Assembly (NCBI RefSeq): GCF_000237925.1
Contig: NW_017386093.1
Coordinates: 62,001-126,000, forward strand
Direction of reading: 5' to 3'
DNA: 64,000 bases
Source of the DNA: Schistosoma mansoni
Taxonomy: Eukaryota > Platyhelminthes > Trematoda > Strigeidida > Schistosomatidae
In this document: positions 44,521 through 55,959 of the stretch, in pieces
Layout of the letters: every line of letters starts with the position of its first letter
Numbering within the stretch: position 1 is the first letter of the stretch
Translations under genes and position numbers: made by a program
Notes under the pieces: model-generated
Databases searched by the model: none
Told to the model about the DNA's origin: nothing
Seen by the model: the letters and a program-made list of their open reading frames with translations, nothing else

Positions 44521-44880
44521 CTGTTATATCCCCTGGTGAATTATGAATGGTAAATCTGAGGTCTATTTATGGGCAAATGTAATATGCCTATTTCCTATTG
44601 TATAGTTGTTAAATAACTGACCTAATCGTATTCGTGTCCCTCTTATCATAACCTTTATTTTAACCTTTGAACTATTATTATTGATTACTTTCCCCCTATC
44701 CACAGCCACATTGGCCAATTATTGTACAAATGTTATTTTTCTATTTTTTGGTATAATGTGGTCTGTTTGGTTAGTATATTAACCCAGTATGCTTGTGAAT
44801 AATGATTCACATTGCCGAGGCTGTTATTTGTGTTCTGGACTCAACTGGCTGGGCTAGGCAGAAAGCAGGGCCGATAGGCA
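44521..44880 (-). repeat. LTR-like repeat G, copy 3, reverse orientation (fossil)
   Basis: Reverse complement of the repeat at 34.3/36.6/60.3 kb. It starts TGTTATATCCCC and includes the CTTTATTTTAACC(T) and GTATAATGTGGTCTGTTTGG words and TTGTGTTCTGGACTCAACTG. Solo LTR-like, old. Confidence 0.45.
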
Positions 44881-45524
44881 ATCATGACTGCTCGTACAAT
44901 TTTATGTATCATTGGACGTTTATGTATTAAGAGGGCATACGATATAACAGATACGTTTGGTGGTGTTATGTTCTCTAATCTAGGTGCTTTAACTACAGAG
45001 CATAGATTGTCATTCTGGACAGCTGCATTAGCGCCAAACTCATTTCGAGTTCATTATGAGGTCTAGTCCCTCACTGTAAACAATGAAGATCCCAGGGTTT
45101 CTTTCCATATAAAGTAAAAGATGCGCAATCCTATTATGAAGCATATTGTAGGATTTAGTTGTCCTACAGATATACTACTAGAACTGTAAACGCGATACTG
45201 GCGATCCCAGAGTCTATGAGAAAACATAGTCAGAACAAGGACAACTTGGCTTTAAACGTTATCTGTTTCTAAACGTAAAAACAATATGATTGGTGTAATA
45301 ATTAAAGGAATTTTAGCCATTAAATGAAACGCATAAGCATACCAGCCAGTACTGAGTGTCTTATCGAAATGAATAAAAATTATGAGCCACACTAATATAA
45401 TAGGATAATAATGTCCTTCGATCGGCAGGTTATATGCGACAGGTATAGTCTACAGATACATCAGACCAGATTGACGTGATGGGCGCTTAAACAACTATTT
45501 GACTGGTTAGTTTTGAACATAATT
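44881..45524. other. Unassigned DNA
   Basis: An open frame at 44884-45066 has no domain. No repeat recognised. Confidence 0.4.
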
Positions 45525-45605
45525 ACACCTATATTAGAACGAAACAGCTGTTTAGTACTTCCTGATTTTCAACTATTTTCTAACTGAATTCGCTTCATGA
45601 TGTAA
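45525..45605 (+). mobile_element. Hammerhead SINE, 3' part only
   Basis: ATTAGAACGAAACAGCTG, TTTAGTACTTCCTGATTTTC and CTTCATGATG match the region from the GAAAC core to the SINE end. Confidence 0.6.
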
Positions 45606-45984
45606 AAGTACAAAATTCAATCATTTCATCACATATTTAATTTGTGAATGGTAAAATACATAACAATTAATTAGTCAAACAATGGATTTTATATTTAAGA
45701 CTATATAATTATACCTAAATTACTAGCTACCAGTCTTTTAAAGTGTAATACTTTAGCAAAGTACAATATCTGTCTAAATAATATTTGTCATATTTACACT
45801 AAACAATCCAACCGTGCTATTAGTAAGGCTTCACAATTTCCTCTTCATTTATATTTAGGATTTAAACTCATCAATCTCTGCTGCCATATGTACCTCCTGA
45901 GAAGAATGCCTCGACATAATCTGTAATTACAATCTTTTATTATATTTGTGATTAACAGTGGAATCTGGAACACACGTTTAATTT

Positions 45985-46115
45985 TATCTGGAACTCGTCA
46001 GTTAGACATACGTGAACCTCAATGATAGCGTTCACATGGAGATCCGAACATAAAGTCAGTTGTTTCGAACACTTTTGTGTTATCCACTAAGCTAATGACT
46101 CCAGATAACCATCAG
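45985..46115 (-). mobile_element. Sm-alpha-type SINE head, minus
   Basis: Minus strand: GGTTATCTGGAGTCATTAGC, TTAGTGGATAACACAAAAG, TGTTCGAAACAAC, then GTTCGGATCTCCATGTG. This is the tRNA-like head also seen at 29905. Confidence 0.55.
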
Positions 46116-46774
46116 ATGTGTTTTTGATACATAGGAATGATTAAATAGTTTTTCGTTTACGACGATATAATAAAATAAGACTCTAGATCCTAGATAGGAT
46201 ACACGGATAATCTACTGAGTACATTAGGTCAATAGAATAGGTATACGATTATTAGGTCATCATATTTAGTCAGATGATAAGCATATACGCAACTTCCGAT
46301 TAATACTATTGAGATTCAGACTAAACTAACCAACAATTTACTGACACAATTACAAGTCCACGTGCTGTGAAATCCAGAGTAGAAATCAATCTTTTACATT
46401 TAACGATAATACAGGTAGTAGTTTACACAGACAGACCTACTTGTCTTTACTCAGTAGTCAGTCATAACTCATTATCCCAAAGCACATCAGTACTATAATA
46501 TATTTTCTAACTAGTATATTACAACAAAACTGCTAAGCTCATTTTAAGAAGACATGATAAAATGTTAGCCTTATTATTATTTCCTTCATTATATACGGAG
46601 TTTCGGTTTAGTTGTAAGTTGTATTCGTACCAGATTGATCTTGGTTCAAGCACAACTAATAGAAATCATATATGTAAAGACAGTAACAGTTGTCACAAGT
46701 GTTATTAAATGATCTTCACGTCATACCATAAATTGACTGAAATTGGAACTTACAATTGGACCACGAGCAAATAA
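46116..46774. other. Unassigned DNA
   Basis: No gene. GTCAGTCATAACTCATTA at about 46457-46475 resembles a LINE-C tail. Confidence 0.4.
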
Positions 46775-46900
46775 TCACAAAGATTAAGAGCTCTGGGTTA
46801 GATCTGAGGTTAAAATTTGGGTGTTCAATTCTAAGGACTCATATACTACGACAAAACAGCTGTTCAATGCTTCTGGTTTTCAATGGTACCCCTGTGATGT
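46775..46900 (+). mobile_element. Hammerhead SINE, degraded, plus
   Basis: GGTGTTCAATTCTAAGGAC, CATATACTACGACAAAACAG and TTCAATGCTTCTGGTTTTC follow the SINE from the box B region to the ribozyme end. Confidence 0.5.
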
Positions 46901-47499
46901 ATGCTATTACTTATGTCAACAGTCATAAGTATTATGTAACACTGGTTGGAAGTGGAAAACTTGGAAGCAGAAGGCTAAGAATATCAAGTTGAAGAGAATA
47001 GAAAGGGAACTAGAAAGGAATTGTGAGCTGAAAGAATCATCCAGAATGTAAAGGCCAAATAATAGAGATTCGCAAATGAAGTATTCAGTGTATGGTTTTC
47101 ATATTCTACCAGGGTATTCTGTTAGATTGACGAACAAACAAAGTTCTAACTTTGTGAAACTCATTTTTTTAATTAATTGGTCACAAGTACCTTATCGTTT
47201 TGATGTATCAACCTACATTATTATTATTATTATTATTATTATATAAATCATCAGTGTGTTTACTGTAATTGCTTAAGTACATAATTAGGACAGCATTTTT
47301 TTGTTGTTAATGATAAATATGTTGATACGTAACGACGAATGACGAATCACAAGAGATGGGTCTAAAATTAGGACTAAATAAAAATTTTATGCAAAAAACA
47401 TATAACAATTTGAGAATAACTACCCAAGATTTAGGCATTGGTACGAAACCTTACCGTTCGTCCTCTTAGGTATCAGAACGAGCTTAAAGGCAGATATTC
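46901..47499. other. Unassigned AT-rich DNA with (TTA)n
   Basis: A (TTA)n run at 47217-47242 is the only clear item. Confidence 0.5.
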
Positions 47500-48330
47500 A
47501 ATGTTCCGCCGCTGAGCTTGCATACTGCACGACAATGTGTCTGCCTGGGGAATTTTTCACACCACGGAGCAGTAAAAATTTCAGTAAATCAAACTATGTC
47601 CAACGATTGTCCGAATGTTGATCGACACGGCCGCGTCGAGATAGTCAGCATTGATCGCCTTGACCTAGTACAAGTCGATGATAGTGCCCTACCTTATAAG
47701 TTGAGACCCATAGCTAGACCCATCGAGTACGCCTACCCGTACGCTTTCTCGAATAACCTCTCAATCAACAGCGGATACGATATAGAACTCTATACCTATA
47801 CTACATGCATACTACACCTTTCTCTTTTTCTTTGATTTTTTTTATCCTGAGCCCACGCCTCCGACCATCGCCCTGTCGGTACCGTCGAATTCAGTCAATC
47901 TTAGCAGAAGATGGCCTGATCGCCCACGCTCTTGTCAACGCACTCAGTCGATGTTCTGACATACGTACGTTCTCAAAGCTGGTAGTTATAGTCACTTCTG
48001 GTTCCTGGGCTCAATGTGGTTCCATCCTACATCTGCAGAGTTTTCTGGTCCGGACTCCTGCGAACTCGATCCTCAGATTCTTGATACACACCACTCTGGT
48101 GTGGTACGCTAACTCAAGCGACAGATATAGCACGTTACTCCTGGTACGATCCTACGTAAAACACCTTCGTTTACAACTCGATGATCAACGATCGCTTCTT
48201 GTTTGTCAACCCTTTCGACCTACAACTGCACGTTTGGCGATCAGTCCCACGAACGAAACCGCTACGTATCGAAAGTGCAAACTCTCTCTAGCGGAGGGCT
48301 CCTGCAGTGACTTATTTTTATGAAGAGAAC
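47500..48330 (+). mobile_element. Gypsy-class LTR element fossil, integrase end and 3' region
   Basis: The stretch around 47615-47690 reads D-R-H-G-R-V-E-I-V-S-I-D-R-L, the small beta-strand module found after the integrase of Gypsy elements, where V-S-x-D-R-L is characteristic. The following 0.6 kb is GC-richer than its neighbours and may be the 3' LTR region. Broken and isolated. Confidence 0.5.
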
Positions 48331-48433
48331 ACGATTGGTATAACGGAAACAATTATTATATTTTTTTGAGTAAATTGGACATTGGGCAGATTGTTATGAA
48401 TAAATAATATATTTGTAATATCCCAATGAGTAG

Positions 48434-48478
48434 AAAAATTAGATTTTCTGACGTTTCGTGACTCAGTGTAAGCCACTT
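48434..48478 (-). ncRNA. Hammerhead ribozyme, Penelope type, left arm
   Basis: Minus strand: TTCTCTGAAGAAGTGGC, TTACACTGAGTCACG, AAACGTCAGAAAAT. Core CTGAAGA, stem II closed by GTG and CAC, core GAAAC, triplet GTC, and stem I from TTCT and AGAA. Stem III is only two pairs. Confidence 0.6.
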
Positions 48479-48550
48479 CTTCAGAGAATAAATAACCAAA
48501 TTCACATTTATCCAAGTTTAAATAGTACAACGGAACAACACGAATATTAG

Positions 48551-48910
48551 GTGATCAATCAAAAAACAGGTCGGTTAAAAGAAAAAATCCCTTTCATGTC
48601 GACACAGAACTGCGTCTACAAATTAGGTTGTGCCGATTGTGATGCCTTCTATATTGGAGAGTCATCTCGAGAAATCTTGACTCGCGCCAAAGAACATATT
48701 AGGTACACAAAGAAACCTCCTAATAATCCTGTAGAACTAGATAGACTTCAAATTAAATCGGCAATAGCAGTTCACGCAATTTTCAACAATCATCAAATTG
48801 ATTTCAAAAATATCAAAATACTACAGAAAGGTTTTTCCAATTACAAAGAAAGGAGAGTAGCTGAAGCTTTCCATATAATGCTTAATCTCACTGCTCTCAA
48901 TAGAAAGTAA
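48551..48910 (+). CDS. GIY-YIG endonuclease of a Penelope-like element
   Basis: This frame encodes a compact GIY-YIG nuclease. Seen: N-C-V-Y-K-L-G-C-A-D-C-D-A-F-Y-I-G-E-S-S-R-E split as VYKLGC, CADCDAFYIGESSRE and TRAKEH; I-A-V-H-A (usual S-A-V-x-x-H); and YKERRVAEAFHIM with the expected glutamate, then L-N-R-K. The zinc-knuckle-like C-x(4,5)-C-x-x-C start is typical of Penelope elements, where the domain follows the RT and nicks target DNA. The RT is absent here, so the piece is a fragment. No stop interrupts the domain. The first residues come from the left inverted repeat and are probably not original. Confidence 0.8.
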   Translation: MINQKTGRLKEKIPFMSTQNCVYKLGCADCDAFYIGESSREILTRAKEHIRYTKKPPNNPVELDRLQIKSAIAVHAIFNNHQIDFKNIKILQKGFSNYKERRVAEAFHIMLNLTALNRK

Positions 48911-49218
48911 GGCCTTACCATACATCCTACTTGGACTATCTATCCCAGTCACCTAGTCTGATATCGTTTACAATTTGACACCATTACATTACAAATTAAA
49001 CTCTATCCTTTGTCTTTATAAAGGTCACACATTTTTCATCTTTAACAATGCATACATACACACAACATTACATACATGTCGCTTATGAATCATTTTGATC
49101 GAAATGAAATGACATGACATTGATCTATTCAGACCTGTTTTTTGACTGATCACCTAATATTCGTGTTGTTCCGTTGTACTATTTAAACTTGGATAAATGT
49201 GAATTTGGTTATTTATTC

Positions 49219-49263
49219 TCTGAAGAAGTGGCTTACACTGAGTCACGAAACGTCAGAAAATCT
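49219..49263 (+). ncRNA. Hammerhead ribozyme, Penelope type, right arm
   Basis: Mirror of the left-arm motif: CTCTGAAGAAGTGGCTTA, CACTGAGTCACGAAACGTC, AGAAAATC. All core positions can be placed. The very short stem III resembles the minimal hammerheads described in Penelope-like elements. Confidence 0.65.
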
Positions 49264-49571
49264 AATTTTTCTACTCATTGGGATATTACAAATATATTAA
49301 TTTATTTATAACAATCTACCCAATGCTCAATTTATTCAAAATCATCAAATCAAAACTTGGTAATGATACCTATATTAATTATTATTAAAACCAATTGTAC
49401 TAGTGATTGTTTAACTGTACTCGCTTGTTTAAGTGTACCAAAAAAAGACAATCTTACGTTGCTTTGTGACCTTGCTCGAACTCGTGTACGCTCAGTAGTC
49501 CTGTTTGTAAACTTTGACGTGATCTCAGTCTTATTTCGACACCACGAGATCACCAACAAATACAACCTTCA

Positions 49572-51648
49572 ATTGGGATGGGAATCTCACGGATCCAGAA
49601 TCATCAAAGCATCATTCAAAACAAAGAAGGAGGGGATCACAATGAATGTTATCCAGTGTTACGTAGGGACGACAATAGAGATCAGTTCTAGGAGAGGTTG
49701 CAATCCAACATAGCGAAGTGCCCAAAAAAGAACCTCACCATACTGATGGGAGATTTGAACTCCAAAGTCGGAATGGACAACACTGGATATGAAGACGGCA
49801 TGGGACGACATGGACTGGGTGAGAGAATTGAAAATGTGGGGAGATTTAAAAATCTATGTGCATTCAACAGATTGGCTATAGGCGGCACAATATTCTCCCA
49901 CAAACGCATACACAAAGCTACATGGATCTCACTGGACCACACCACAGGGAACTAAATAGATCATATTTATACCAATTAAAAATTCCGAAGATCAATGGAA
50001 GATGGGAGAACGAGGAGAGGAGCTAACTTAGCTTCAGGTCACCACCTGGTTGTAGCCAAGATGAAACTGAAGCTAAAGAAACACTGGACAACTGGGGGAA
50101 CAGCATTACAAAGGTTCAATACAGCCTTCCTTCGAGATACTAACAAACTCAACGGATTCAAGATAACTCTCAACAACAGGTCCCAAGCCTTACAAGATCT
50201 CCTTCTTCCAAGAAGGAGACAATACTATGGGGGTCAATTGGAAAGTGATCAAAGAAGCAAATCTGGACAAACATTCAATGAGGTAAGTGACAACCGTTTC
50301 AATCCTGACACTTCTAAATTCCACCAGTTACGAATTCATAATACTACTTCCGGAACTAAATACAATAGCCTCACTGAAAGGGTTTGATGGTGAGTGGTTT
50401 AATCGGCAAGCTGTAGCAGTCACATATCGATCTTAAACGGAGTACTATTTGACAAAACATTCCACAAACTCAATGATTCTCAACAGAAATATGCTTCGCA
50501 AATTTTATTACTACTTCGAGGAACTGCTGAATAGACCAGCCCCATTGAATCCACCGGACATCGAAGCAGCACACACAAACCTTCCTATAGATGTCACTCA
50601 ACCGACGATCGAAGAAATCAAGATGACCATCAGACAAATCAAGAGTGCGGAAGCAGCGCGACCTGAAAATATACCAGCTGAAGCACTGAAGTGAGACATC
50701 GAAGTAACTGCAAAAATGCTTCACTTTCTATTCGAAAAGATTTGTGTGGAAGAACAAGTGCTGGCGGACGGGAAAGAAGAATATCTCATCAAGATACCAA
50801 TGTAAGGAGATCTGAGCAAATGTGAGAATTACAGAGGTATCAGTTTGTTGACAGTACCAGGAAACCTTTTCAATAGAGTGTTACTGAACCAGATGAAAGA
50901 CCAAGTAGACGCTCAAATTCGTGATCAACAGACTGGATTCCGTAAACATCGGTCGTGCACAGACCAAGTAGTGCCACTACGGATAATCGTCAAACAATCA
51001 GCTGAGTGTAACTCGTCACTATACATCAACTTCATTGAGGCGTTTGACAGCGTGGACAGGAAAACATTATGGAAACTTCTTCGACACTATGGAGTTCCTG
51101 AGAAGATTATCAACATTATCAGAAGTACATACGATAGACTACAGTGCAAAGTGGTGCATGGAAGACATCTGGCAGATGCATTCCAAGAGAGGACCGGAGT
51201 CAGACAAGGCTGTCTACTCTCCCCTTTTATCTTTCTTCTGGTGATTGACTGGATTATGAAGACCTCGATATCTGAGGGAAAGCATAGAATACAATGGACA
51301 ACTCAGAACCAATTAGACTATTTGGACTTCGCAGATCACCTCGCCCTGCTATCCCATACACACGAACAAATACAGACAATGACAATAAGTGTAGCAGTAG
51401 CCTCTGCATCAGTAGGCCTCAATATTCACAAAGTAAATAGCGAAATCCTCAAATACAACACGAAGAATAACAACACAATGATACTTGACGGCGAAATTCT
51501 GGAAGATGTGGAGACCTACACGTACCTGCGAAGCATCATCAATGAACAAGGAGAATGAGATGCAGATACAAAGGAGAGGATTGGAAAAACAATGACAGCA
51601 TTCCTACAATTGAAGAACATATGGAACTCAAAACAACTACCAACCTCA
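49572..51648 (+). mobile_element. LINE-A copy 3, left part
   Basis: It starts in the endonuclease (G-W-E-S-H-G, I-K-A-S-F-K-T-K-K) and includes MGDLNSKVGMDNTGYEDG (49745-49800), I-H-K-A-T-W-I-S-L-D. The linker is interrupted by about 220 foreign bases (50280-50500). It goes on with the RT: QQTGFRKHRSCTDQVV (50925-50975), NFIEAFDSVDRK (motif A), TGVRQGCLLSPF (51193-51230) and D-F-A-D-H-L in place of F-A-D-D (51325). It is interrupted at 51648 by LINE-B and resumes at 55163. The frame is broken in several places. Confidence 0.85.
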
Positions 51649-54600
51649 GATGCCCTGGTACGGCCGAGAGTGAGGAGGGTCCGCTCTCCCTCTCGAAATG
51701 CTCTCATCTGGCCACGCGAATGTATAGCCTCTGTCAGGGAAGTCCTACTCACTGCCTTCTCGTGGCGGGGGTGTTGTTCACAAAAGTGAGAAGACGAAAA
51801 GCGAATGTCCGGCCCTTTAACCGGGTTGGTGGACACGGAAAGTCCACCTAGGGGAGTTGGAAAACCCTGATTCCAAACCAATGGTGCACATGGGCTCCAG
51901 TATCCTGATGGAACAAATGGCGTATGAACCAACCGTTGGTCACCGGCTACCATGGGACTGCATCTCCTCACGATGCTCCACTGCCTTGTGGATCAGACCT
52001 TTAGGTCAAAGGCTCGGGGTGTGGCCCCCTAAGAAAACCACCTGCTTCGGTTTGGGCACCCGGGCAGTATCACAGCCCACACACAAATGACATGAAATGA
52101 CTCACTACACTAACTACACTGCTCTCGTTCCTAATAGAAGAAAGACAATTTACATTACCATTATTATTTACTACGTCACTTTTTCACTCCCTTTATTCCC
52201 AAATTGTGTATCCTTCCTTTCCAACTTATGCAGTAGCTCGCTCATGGTCGAAACTCTGTTCTATCTAAATGATCTCTAGTCACTGTCTGGTTCAAAGTGA
52301 ATGCTTCCACCGATTACGGGTACTGAAGCAATTTTTCTGAAACCACGTACGCCGTTCAAGCTGGCTTCCTTCAACGTTCGCACACTAACGCAGATCGGAC
52401 AACAGATAGGGCTGGCTATGTCTTTAGAAAGTCTTAATGTTGATGTTTGTTGTATATCCGAGACCTGTATTCAAGACTCTAGTGAAGTACTACAAATTCA
52501 CTCTTGAATGTTCAGGTCGTGCGTCTAGGCACAGAAGAGAGTAATTTAGGTGGCCGATGGGGACTTGTTGGTCGTAGGTCAGATAACGGTGACCGTCCAC
52601 TGCAACTGTGCGCAGACCATAACCTGTTTCTCGCTAGCACTAACTTCCGGCACAGTCATCGCCGGTGTGCCACCTGGCGTCCTCCCTCTGCACCTCAAAC
52701 CTGGGCTCAGATTGATCACATCGCGACCAGTTACCACTGGCGTGGATGTGTACAAGACTTCCGTTCCTTTTGGAGTACCTATTTGGACTCTGATCATGCC
52801 ATGGTCTGCGCAAATCTTACCTTACTTGTCAGTGGCCGAAGGATTGACCGCCATCAACAGATTGATGTTAGTAAACTGGCTGCAACTTCTGTTGCAAGTA
52901 AGTATCAAGCGGAGCTAGCTTCTAGGCTAGTTACCATCCCAACGAAAAGTATAGATGAGCATTGGTTGCATCTTCATGACGCTATGAAAATGCCAAGTAA
53001 AGCCGCTTGTGGCTTCGATAAAAACGTCCCGCTTACAAGCACTGGGTTTCTTCTGGCTCCTTACAATTCATCGAAGCCCGTCGATCTACTCCGGGTGACC
53101 GTGAGTTTGGCCACAAACGAGGGCTGTTACGTAGTGAAATCGGGCAAAGCTTGCGTAACGACCGAGAAGCCTGGTGGTTAGAACGTGCCAATGAGTTAGA
53201 AGCAGCGGCTGAATCTGGCAACTGCAGAAACCTCTTTCAACTCATCCGATCCACTGGCAACAAGAAGTCTGGTGTGAGCGAAACAATCTGTGAAGATGAC
53301 GGGATGCCAATTACTAACATCCACCGACATTTCGGACGATGGGCAGGGTTTTTCGAAGGGCAGTTCAACTGGTCTGCTGCCTCGACAACGTCGACTGGAC
53401 TGTCCTACCCTCCATGGCCTGTGACGACTGATCCACCTAACGAGGAGGACGTTCACAAGGAGCTCCAATTCTTGGAGCGCCACAAATCACCAGACCCAGA
53501 TGACTAGTCTCCGGCCTTTTCCAAAGATGATGGTGACTTCCTGGTTAAGGAACTTTCTGAGTTGTTTGCAAAGGATTGGTAGTTAGAGTGTTCCAACATC
53601 ATGAAATGAGTCGATAGTGGTCTCTATCTTTAGAAAAGGGTTACTGGCGCTTCTGTAACAACTATCGCGAGATAAGTCTACTACCGGTTGCGTCCAAACT
53701 ATTGGCTTCTGTCATTCTTCGTAGGTTGTTTAAAACCTGAGAACGATTGACTCGCGAGTTTCATTCTGGTCGCGGATGCATTGATCACATCTTCACCCTC
53801 CGCCAAATGTTAGAACACCATCATAATTATCACAGGCCAGCAATCGTAGTGTTTCTTCATGTCAGGGCTGCCTTCGATTCGTTGGATAGGACTGTTCTCT
53901 GGGATTGTCTATTGAAGAGCGGTGTGCCTGAGAAGTTTATTAACATCTTAAAGGCCCTGTATACAAACAGATCAGGCAGAGTGAGGACATACAACTACCT
54001 TTGTCCATTGTTCCATTCACGCAGTGGGGTTAGACAGGGTTGACCAATCTCACTATTCCTCTTCAACTTTGGCATCGACGACATCCTGGAAACAGCTCTG
54101 ATGGACGTAAGTAATGGCGGTGTGAATCTGTTGCCTGGAGAAAGACTTCTCGACCTTGAGTATGTGGATGATATTGTCTTACTGTGCGATGATACCCAAG
54201 CCATGCAATCCGCACTTAATCAGTTGGCAATCAGTGTCCGTAGGTATGGTATGTGCTTTGCACCTTCAAAGTGTAAAGTACTCCTACAAGACTGGCAGGA
54301 TTCCAATCCTGTACTCACCCTGGTTGGTGAGCAGATTGAAGTAGTTAAGAAGTTCGTGTATCTAGGTAGCTACATAAGTGCTGGTGGTGGCGTGAGTGAT
54401 GAGATTGATGCACGTATAATGAAAGCCAGAGCGGCTTATACTAATCTGGGCCATCTCTGGCGCCTTCGTGATGTTAGTCTGGCTATATAAGGTCGGACCT
54501 AGAACGCGTCAGTGAGTGTAGTTTTGATCTATGTTTTTGAAACTTGGCCTCTCCGAGTTGAGGATGTTAGACGACTCTGTGTTCGATCATCGTTGTCTCC

Positions 54601-55160
54601 GAAGGATTGCTGACATCCAGTGTCAACATCATGTTAGTAATGCAGAGGTTCGGCATCGTGTGTTCGGGCGCAGAGATGACAATTCAACTGGTGTCACTAT
54701 CTTGAAAATATCGACTTCGGTGGCTTGGACATGTTCCACGAATATCGTTCCAGAGAATTCCACGTCGTGCATTATTTGCTGACGCCGGGACTGGTTGGAA
54801 AAAGTGGAGAGGTGGTCAGTGTTTGACGTGGTGTCGTGGTATGAAAGAAAGTTGTACAAGACTGGCTTCTGTTGGTCATTCACGACTCCCTGGTCGGGGT
54901 CCTAGAGATGGTGCAACACAGCGGTCAGATACGTTATCAGATATGACTCAGAATAGAAGCCAGTGGCGATCCTGCTGTAACCTTCTTTTACTTTCTACAT
55001 GAAGAGTGGTTCTAACTTTCTTAACTGAAAGAGTCTTCTGGTTGTACATTTCAGTCCACCTTATCTTTTCATCCCTTCCCTTCCTACTTTCATTATTTTG
55101 TGTGGCGCATATGTATCTGGTGCCCTTTTGTACCAATATGTATGTGTTTAAATAAATAAA
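51649..55160 (+). mobile_element. LINE-B, full length, inserted in LINE-A copy 3
   Basis: About 3.5 kb. The leader (51649-52089) is the sequence that also forms the short derivatives. Coding remains: endonuclease start FKLASFNVRTLTQIGQQIG (52350-52405), I-S-E-T (52455), L-R-x-H-x-x-x-A-W region, RT entry (53280-53500), NNYREISLLPVASKLL (53660-53705), RTVLWDCLLKSGVPEKFI with motif A (53855-53940), S-G-V-R-Q-G (54023), LEYVDDIVLLCDD (54150-54190), K-C-K-V-L-L-Q-D-W and RWLGHV-like C-terminus (54715-54735). The 3' tail is GCGCATATGTATCTGGTG ... AATAAATAAA. Several stops and shifts, so inactive. RTE-like by layout (single EN-RT frame, about 3.5 kb). Confidence 0.88.
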
Positions 55161-55162
55161 CC

Positions 55163-55517
55163 AATCAATATTAAAGTAAGAATCTTCAATACAAACATCA
55201 AGACAGTTCTACTGTAAGAAGCTGAAACGTGGACAACTAATACAACTATCATCAAAAAGGTACTAGTATTTATAAACAATTGTCTATGTAAGATACTGAA
55301 TGTCCGTTGGCCAGATACCATCAGCAACAACAATCATCGAACTGCACCACGAGGCAAGCCCTAACTTGGGATCGTGAAGCCAAGCGGAATAGAGGAAGGC
55401 CAAAAAACACATTGCGTCGGGTAGTAGAAGCAGATATGAAAAGGATGAATAACAACTGGAAAGAACTGGGAGGGATTTCCAAGGACAGGGTTGGATGGAG
55501 AATGCTGGTGGGCGGTC
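55163..55517 (+). mobile_element. LINE-A copy 3, right part
   Basis: Continues LINE-A after the LINE-B insertion: KVRIFNTNIKT-like start (55170), E-T-W-T-T-N-T-T (55225), [19 protein letters not shown] (55390-55450), [10 protein letters not shown] (55490-55517). It is almost identical to the minus copy at 35220-34830. The 3' terminal MRGNRH segment is lost. Confidence 0.85.
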
Positions 55518-55959
55518 TTGAGCCTAAACCCTTCACATTGAGACCACTAGGCAAACATCCAATGGCGCACACATCTATTGCGATATTGTACAATTTATTC
55601 GCTCACATTTTTCTTGACTAATTACAAGCTAGCTGTCATTTAACGATGAATATAGTTATTAATGTTTGTTAGGTAATACTAACGGACATTTTTTTTACTG
55701 TTTATAATTAAAATTTGTTGCTGGCTGACCGGCTTAATCACTGTGAATTCAAATTTTCTACTTAATATTTGCCTACAGATTTACGGTGTTTTATTGGAGT
55801 AAACAAAGCTGTCGTTAAAAAATAAATCATGCAAATCTAACCGATTCAAATAGATGAAGTCATAATACTCCCTTCTAGTAAAATTTTGGATACAGGTCTA
55901 AAATATACAGCATACGTCTATATTAATACTTATTGAAACTCCCTATTGCTTTGTCGACA
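55518..55959. other. Unassigned DNA
   Basis: No gene or repeat recognised; a short open continuation of the LINE frame to 55621 is not meaningful. Confidence 0.45.

Larger units (their letters stand above)
48361..49341. mobile_element. Penelope-like element fragment with ~210-bp inverted repeats
   Basis: The left arm (48361-48571) is the reverse complement of the right arm (49133-49341) with few mismatches: CGAATATTAGGTGATCA faces TGATCACCTAATATTCG, and GGGCAGATTGTTAT faces ATAACAATCTACCC. The 561-base spacer carries the GIY-YIG frame, which begins inside the left arm. Penelope-like elements are known for direct or inverted terminal repeats around such a nuclease. The RT part is missing. Confidence 0.8.

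Noticed and set aside
44884-45066. 60-codon frame as a host gene
   Set aside because: No domain, no splice sites of quality, and it follows directly on an LTR-like repeat.
51516-51971. 150-codon open frames on the minus strand at 51.5-52.0 and 59.3-59.8 kb
   Set aside because: Both are the antisense of the LINE-B leader, which is GC-richer and so keeps chance frames open. Similarity between them is due to the repeat.
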